From: Phylloscopus collybita
Taxonomy: Eukaryota; Chordata; Aves; Passeriformes; Phylloscopidae
Direction of reading: 5' to 3'
DNA length: 64,000 bases
Assembly: GCA_027886175.1 (NCBI GenBank)
Contig: JAJNNQ010000075.1
Location: 81,013,001 to 81,077,000 of the forward strand
The position numbers were made by a program, and so were the translations under genes. Each line of letters begins with the position of its first letter. Positions within the stretch are counted from its first letter, which is position 1. A model generated the notes under the pieces. That model was given only the letters and a program-made list of their open reading frames with translations. It did not search any database and was not told where the DNA came from. This document shows positions 59,262 through 64,000 of the stretch, in pieces.

Positions 59262-59758
59262 CCCCCACCAGTGGGATCAGAGAGAGAATCAGAAGGGTAA
59301 AAGCTGGAAAAGTCATGGGTTGAGATAAAGATATTTTCACAGGGAAAGAAAAAGCCACTCATGCAAGCAAGCAAAATAATCCTTCCCATGGCTGGGCAAG
59401 AGTTTGGCCATTACCAGGAGAGCTGTACCCCATCACGTGTAACTGTGACTTGTAAAGACAAACAGCATCACTCCAAATGTTCCCCGTCCCCCTCCTTCTT
59501 CCCTGCACTTTATATACTGAGCATGATGTCATACAGTCTGGAATATCCCTTTGGTCAGTTTGGATCACCTGTCCCCACTGTGTTTCCTGACAACCTCCCA
59601 AGCACTCCCAGTTTCCACACCAGTGTGGCAATACCAAATGGAGAAAAAGCCTTCTTGCCTTTGTCTAAGCCATGCTCTGTTTTCCACAGAATTCCAAAGT
59701 ATAGAACCACACTAGTTGCTTGGAAGAAAATTGACTCAATCCAGTGAAAACCAGCACA
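59262..59758 (-). mobile_element. ERVL-type LTR, main piece, minus strand
   Basis: Continues the LTR interrupted at 58692 and ends at AAAACCAGCACA, the reverse complement of the TGTGCTGGTTTT start. Read on the minus strand it has a CRE-like TGACATCA (59524-59531), a TATATAAA box (59509-59516) and the GGGATATTCC and TTTATCTCAACCCATGACTT segments typical of this avian LTR. The polyadenylation signal region near 59335 is mutated. Without the insertion the LTR is about 555 bp. No target-site duplication is found at its right end, because the left end runs into internal leader. Confidence 0.85.
59509..59516 (-). promoter_or_regulatory. TATA box of the ERVL-type LTR
   Basis: TTTATATA on the plus strand reads TATATAAA on the minus strand. 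It lies 7 bases downstream, in LTR orientation, of the CRE-like TGACATCA at 59524-59531. Confidence 0.65.
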
Positions 59759-61466
59759 AAAATATTCCTCAAAGTCTGCTCCAATGCCAAGAAGGCTCTA
59801 CTAGCTTCAATGGCTTTGGTCAAGTTTGGTTTTGAAAATAAAATGTTATCCCAAGAGAGAAAAAACACCCACAGTCTCTACCACTGAATTCTAAATCTGT
59901 ACTTTTTCAACTGTACCTCAACTTTCTGCATCTATTTTTTTTTAATGACTTGCTAAGAACACAGGCTTCATTCTGTTACCATGCATTAAATACAGACTGG
60001 CAGCATTTGCCTTGCAAATTTATATATTATTACAATCTCTGTTTGTCATAGGTAATCTTTTTGGCATATAATTCATCATTTGGAAAATCAGAAATGTTAA
60101 TCTTTTCATGATCCTAATTACTTTAACCATCTTGCCAAAATTAAAGTCTATATATATGTATGTTGTTGCAATTGATAAATTCCCTGGAGACAATAGATTT
60201 ATTCAGTTACTAATGGGTTTCTACTAGACATCTTAGTAATATAATTAGTCTGTCTCATAATCAAATGACTGATTAATCATTATATCTTTTTTCCAAAGTT
60301 AATAAGTTGCTATAGATTCATTTTTATATATCTTTCAAAATAATTGCTTTTCCTATATTATTTCACAAAGCAGCTCCATAAAGATGATGGTATTTCTATA
60401 CATTGTTTACTAAGTTTATTGAAAACTGAGTTTGCAAAAGGTATTTAAATCAGGCAAATAATTTGTTGATTTTAAACTTATTCCATGTACTTTGCAAAGT
60501 GTTGAACAGATTATTTTTAAGTAATAATTCAATGCACAGTCAGTAAGAGTATTTGACTCCTAGAGGTTCTAAAGGAATAGAATACTTACTTCCACTTGTG
60601 TCATAAGAAATAAAGTAGCATGTGTGTAAGCTTTTTATTATTCCTTTTCTACTTAATCAGAACAATTAAACATATGCTTTAATAATTTACGTGGGTGGTT
60701 TGTTTTTAAAGAACAGATATGTCAATATTTTGCTGCCTTAAAAAGAATGCCTTGATATACAGCTGTGTTTGTTGCATTCCTGGCCTAGGTAGCTATCATG
60801 TGTAAGAGGTAGAATGTATGTAATATACTTGTACATAAACACTTACATATTCAGTCCATAAAAATTTTACATACCATTTTCATCTGTGTTCTGAAACAGT
60901 TAAACTCAAGGCATGATTCAGTTCATTTAGACATGGTTCAACAATCAGTGGTTAAAATGGCCTGGGATACCGTGGAGTGCCATAAGGATGCCTAACCCAA
61001 GTGCTTCATTGCTTCTACCAGAAAAGTATAAAAGTGAGTGAAATACACCCAGGGAATTCCCTTTTTTCTTTTTTTTATGGATATACCACTTTTTTCAGTG
61101 GTGACTTACTTTTTTATGTAAGTAAAAGATTCTTGTTCATGATTGCAAGTATGCAACCATATTTGATCTCTAATAGTGCATTTGTGTATATGCAAATGAT
61201 ACATAAAATGAAAAGATGGGTGGAGGGATAAATGAATAGGCTAATTAAAGTGATATTTAACTACATAGGCTCTTTGTGTATTCTTTGGAGTAAGAAAAAG
61301 GTTTACAATTAATTTGCTCTTTTTTACTGCAGAAAGCAGTAGATTTTGCTAGGATTTGAACTTAATGCTTTACATCTATGTCTTAAGGCAGTACAATCCG
61401 TGCCTCTGTATAATTTCTGCCTCCTTTTCGGACTCTTTTCTTTCCTATCTAGTTGTCTGTGCCCCC
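59759..61466. other. AT-rich non-coding stretch
   Basis: No exon or transposon recognised. Confidence 0.55.
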
Positions 61467-61529
61467 CTAAAATGAAGTAATGGAATCCCAAAATTAAGTA
61501 AACGGAATCCTAAAATGAGGAAAATTAGG
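61467..61529. repeat. 22-bp imperfect tandem repeat, about 2.8 copies
   Basis: CTAAAATGAAGTAATGG-type units start at 61467, 61489 and 61511. The first two share the GGAATCC end and differ at several positions; the third is partial. Confidence 0.8.
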
Positions 61530-62057
61530 GTAATAATGATTCTTTTGATGTTCCCTTCCCTGTGATGTTTGGGGGACATGAGAAGAGAATTCTTACCCTA
61601 GGAGTTTGCTTCAGCAAGTGTAGAATCAAATTCCATTTTCTAGACAAGCTGAAATGACTTGCTAATAATAGAAATTAATTATAAATTATAAAGGCTACCA
61701 AGGCTGATTTCAGACATACTGAATTAACAAAAGAAAAAGGGAAAAGGGGAAAATGAAACAAGACCTTGAAAGTTATAATCTGCATCACTCTGTGTAACTT
61801 TAAATACTCAATTGAGAGTGTGCACTCATGGCTTCCTTCTGAGTATCTGATAAAATCTTACTCTAACAAAGGACTTTTTCTTTGAATTAAAATATTACTT
61901 TTAGAGGAATTATTTGTAGTTGAGGGCAAGCATTTCTTCTGTTTCCTTGAGTTAGTGTGTAATCATACAATTGGTGAGTTCTATTCCATTTAGCAATTAT
62001 GTTGGACATATTTGAAATGCCTTGATGCTGCTGGAAAAAAACTCCTTAACTTTATGG
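61530..62057. other. Non-coding stretch
   Basis: Nothing recognised. Confidence 0.55.
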
Positions 62058-62147
62058 CTTGGTGTTTTTTGTTTGTTTGGGGGTTTTTGTTTGTTTGTTT
62101 GTTTCAGGGGTTTTTGTTTGTTTGGGTTTTTGTTTGTTTTTTTTTCT
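62058..62147. repeat. T/G-rich low-complexity tract
   Basis: TTTG units with GGGG and GGG interruptions, ending in T9. Same class as the tracts at 17, 21 and 29 kb. Confidence 0.93.
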
Positions 62148-62524
62148 CTAACCAAAAGAAAGTTATTTGTGAAATACCATGAGCAAAGAATTCATCATTG
62201 ATGCCTTGCAAAATCTCATTTTTATTCATCACAGAGCACAAACAGCCTCAGTCCAATTCCTATTAAATAGGTGTTTCTTATAAAGCAGCAACAGAGAATA
62301 GAATGTTTTGATGTTTAAAAATAGCAATTTTTTTTTTAACTTTTATCTGACAAACACAGATTTTGGTGCCATATATTGTAGAATAATTACAACAAATACT
62401 ATAGGAGATGAAACTTGAATTTAAAATTCCCATTTGGTCATCATTAGACAAGAGATTCTTTCTAGAGAAGACTCTATTCAAAAGCCTTTTAAGTTGAAAG
62501 AGACTTAGAACCAACAGCTTCACA
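62148..62524. other. Non-coding stretch between two low-complexity tracts
   Basis: Nothing recognised. Confidence 0.5.
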
Positions 62525-62576
62525 TAAAAAAACCCAAACAACCAAGTCAAACCAAAGCACAAAAACCCCAAAAATC
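62525..62576. repeat. A/C-rich low-complexity tract
   Basis: A-runs with CC and CCC interruptions, complementary in character to the T/G tract 380 bases to its left. Confidence 0.85.
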
Positions 62577-64000
62577 TGTAGACAGGTATATACAAATGTT
62601 TTTGTTAAGATAAAAGGAGAAATAATTCAGCAAACTTTCATTGCTTTACTAGTATGCCTTTTCACAATTTAGTATCATTGTTTTTTCAACAGGGGTAATG
62701 GAATTGAAACAAATAAATTTAATCTATCTTAATCTACTACTAATCTAATATTATCAATCTTAACCATTATTTACAGTAATATTGAAACATCTTTAAAATG
62801 TTTCAGAATTAATTTTCATAAATTATTTTAATACTTTTATGGCTCAAGGCTGTTACAGAATTCTAAATATGTATAATCTGGATGTAATACACTTTATTTA
62901 GTGGTAATGTCATACTAGAATATCAGTCATAAAAATTGAAATTTTCTGTGGAAAATATTAGTTGAAATTTTTTCATAAAAAAACCAGATGAAATGTTTTG
63001 AGCATAAAACACAGTGTTTGGCTTAAAAAATACGTGTTCCTGGCCTTTTTTTTTTTTCCTTTGTTAGGGCAATTCACTTTACCAAACTTAGTCTAAATGG
63101 GGCTCATTATACTGTTCTACTCTGTAAAATGCTTTGCAGTGTACCAAGAATTTTTTGGGCTCTGAGATTTTCTGTGCAGTTTCAGAATTTCTCTTGTGTT
63201 ATAATCCAGGTTCTTCTCATCTCCTCCATTCTGTTAACGAAATGTCTTGATAGAATTCAGTATTGTGGTGTGCACAGGAGTTACTATGTTGTTCTGTTGC
63301 AATTCAAAATATATCTTATGAAATGTTTTCTTCCATAGAGTTTGTTTCTGGTTTGGACACACGTAACATCACTTATAATACCATGTAAAATTCCAGTCAT
63401 CTATACTTGAGAAGCAGAATGAGTGCAGAGTATAAGAAGTACAGAGTAGAAATATTATACATGTGGAAATAGCCAATTAGATAAAAGATGAATCTTCCAG
63501 ATGAAATGTGGAGAGTATATTTCTTTTTTCTTTAAACCTAACAAAATAAATTCTGAAAGAAAAATGACTACTGTTTGCAAATGCATCTGGTTTGTGTTCA
63601 TAAAAGAAGAAGAGCTATTTCATAAAATACTGAATTGACAGAAGAGAAACATTTGTATATTGAACTTGTAGAAAAATGTGAGGAAACTGTAGTAAGGAAA
63701 GTAATGTAGCTGGTGTATAAGAAGGTACAATTTTAGTTTATAAAGAGATAATATGGTAACCCTCAAAGTAACTGAAAGGATTCAAAGGCCTAGGAGGCTC
63801 CTTCCATTTGTGTATGGCTTGAATTTCAAACTAAGACTACTGCTGGGTGGAAGTTATGCTTTTCAAGTAGTTCTAGTGAAAGCTATTTTAAGATAGAGAG
63901 GGTTTGAACTGTTTCTTCTTTAACAGAAGAAAAAAAAATTCAAGCAGGTGGCTTTGTATAGAGAAAAGCTTCAAATTTCAAAGCTCCAGCATCTTTTTTC
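62577..64000. other. AT-rich non-coding stretch to the window end
   Basis: No exon, RNA gene or transposon recognised; a T13 run lies near 63046. Confidence 0.55.

Noticed and set aside
58704..59637. Several frames of 69-104 codons in the GC-richer LTR region.
   Set aside because: They fall inside LTR sequence, where high GC lengthens chance frames; no retroviral protein motif is seen.
1..64000. CRISPR arrays, tRNA or rRNA genes, bacterial operons, phage or plasmid modules.
   Set aside because: No direct-repeat/spacer pattern, cloverleaf, ribosomal sequence or run of long coding frames was seen. The window is plainly vertebrate non-coding DNA.

Overview
The window looks like AT-rich, gene-poor nuclear DNA from a bird, possibly a passerine. 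The repeat content points there: fragments of chicken repeat 1 (CR1) LINEs in both orientations, several ending in degenerate ATTCTATG-type tails; long terminal repeats (LTRs) of avian ERVL-like endogenous retroviruses; long T/G or A/C tracts of a kind common in songbird assemblies; and no visible Alu, L1 or other mammalian-type repeats. I found no protein-coding exon, tRNA, rRNA, CRISPR array or bacterial-type operon that I can support. Every open reading frame with recognisable homology belongs to decayed CR1 reverse transcriptase or endonuclease.

Layout. 1-411: a polypyrimidine microsatellite with 393 nt uninterrupted by any purine. 412-6050: unique AT-rich DNA with an A42 tract and a short perfect hairpin. 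6051-6790 and 13661-14735: two minus-strand CR1 copies keeping parts of reverse transcriptase. 17300-17735: T/G tracts. 18135-18859: a minus-strand solo LTR flanked by the 5-bp duplication AAGGG. 19425-20800: an old plus-strand CR1. 24888-25760: a cluster of minus-strand CR1 pieces, including part of the endonuclease. 31565-36275: four short CR1 pieces and a GC-richer block I could not identify. 36276-44834: mostly unique DNA with some enhancer-like motifs. 44835-47580: one CR1 tip and two probable remnants of an ancient amniote repeat. 47581-57526: mostly unique DNA. 57532-58130: a plus-strand solo LTR of the same family as the one at 18 kb, flanked by ATCCC. 58415-59758: a minus-strand ERVL-type LTR with its leader and a primer-binding-site remnant, interrupted by a second LTR-like insertion. 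59759-64000: AT-rich unique DNA with minor repeats.

No genes work together here. The window is best read as an intergenic or large-intron segment shaped by repeat insertion. The most informative observations are the two opposite-facing solo LTRs with intact target-site duplications and a shared stem-loop, the nested LTR at 58.4-59.8 kb, and the recurrent T/G tracts. I see no sign of a new multi-gene system. CR1 and LTR identities rest on recognising family sequence by eye, so a RepeatMasker run with an avian library would be the decisive check.
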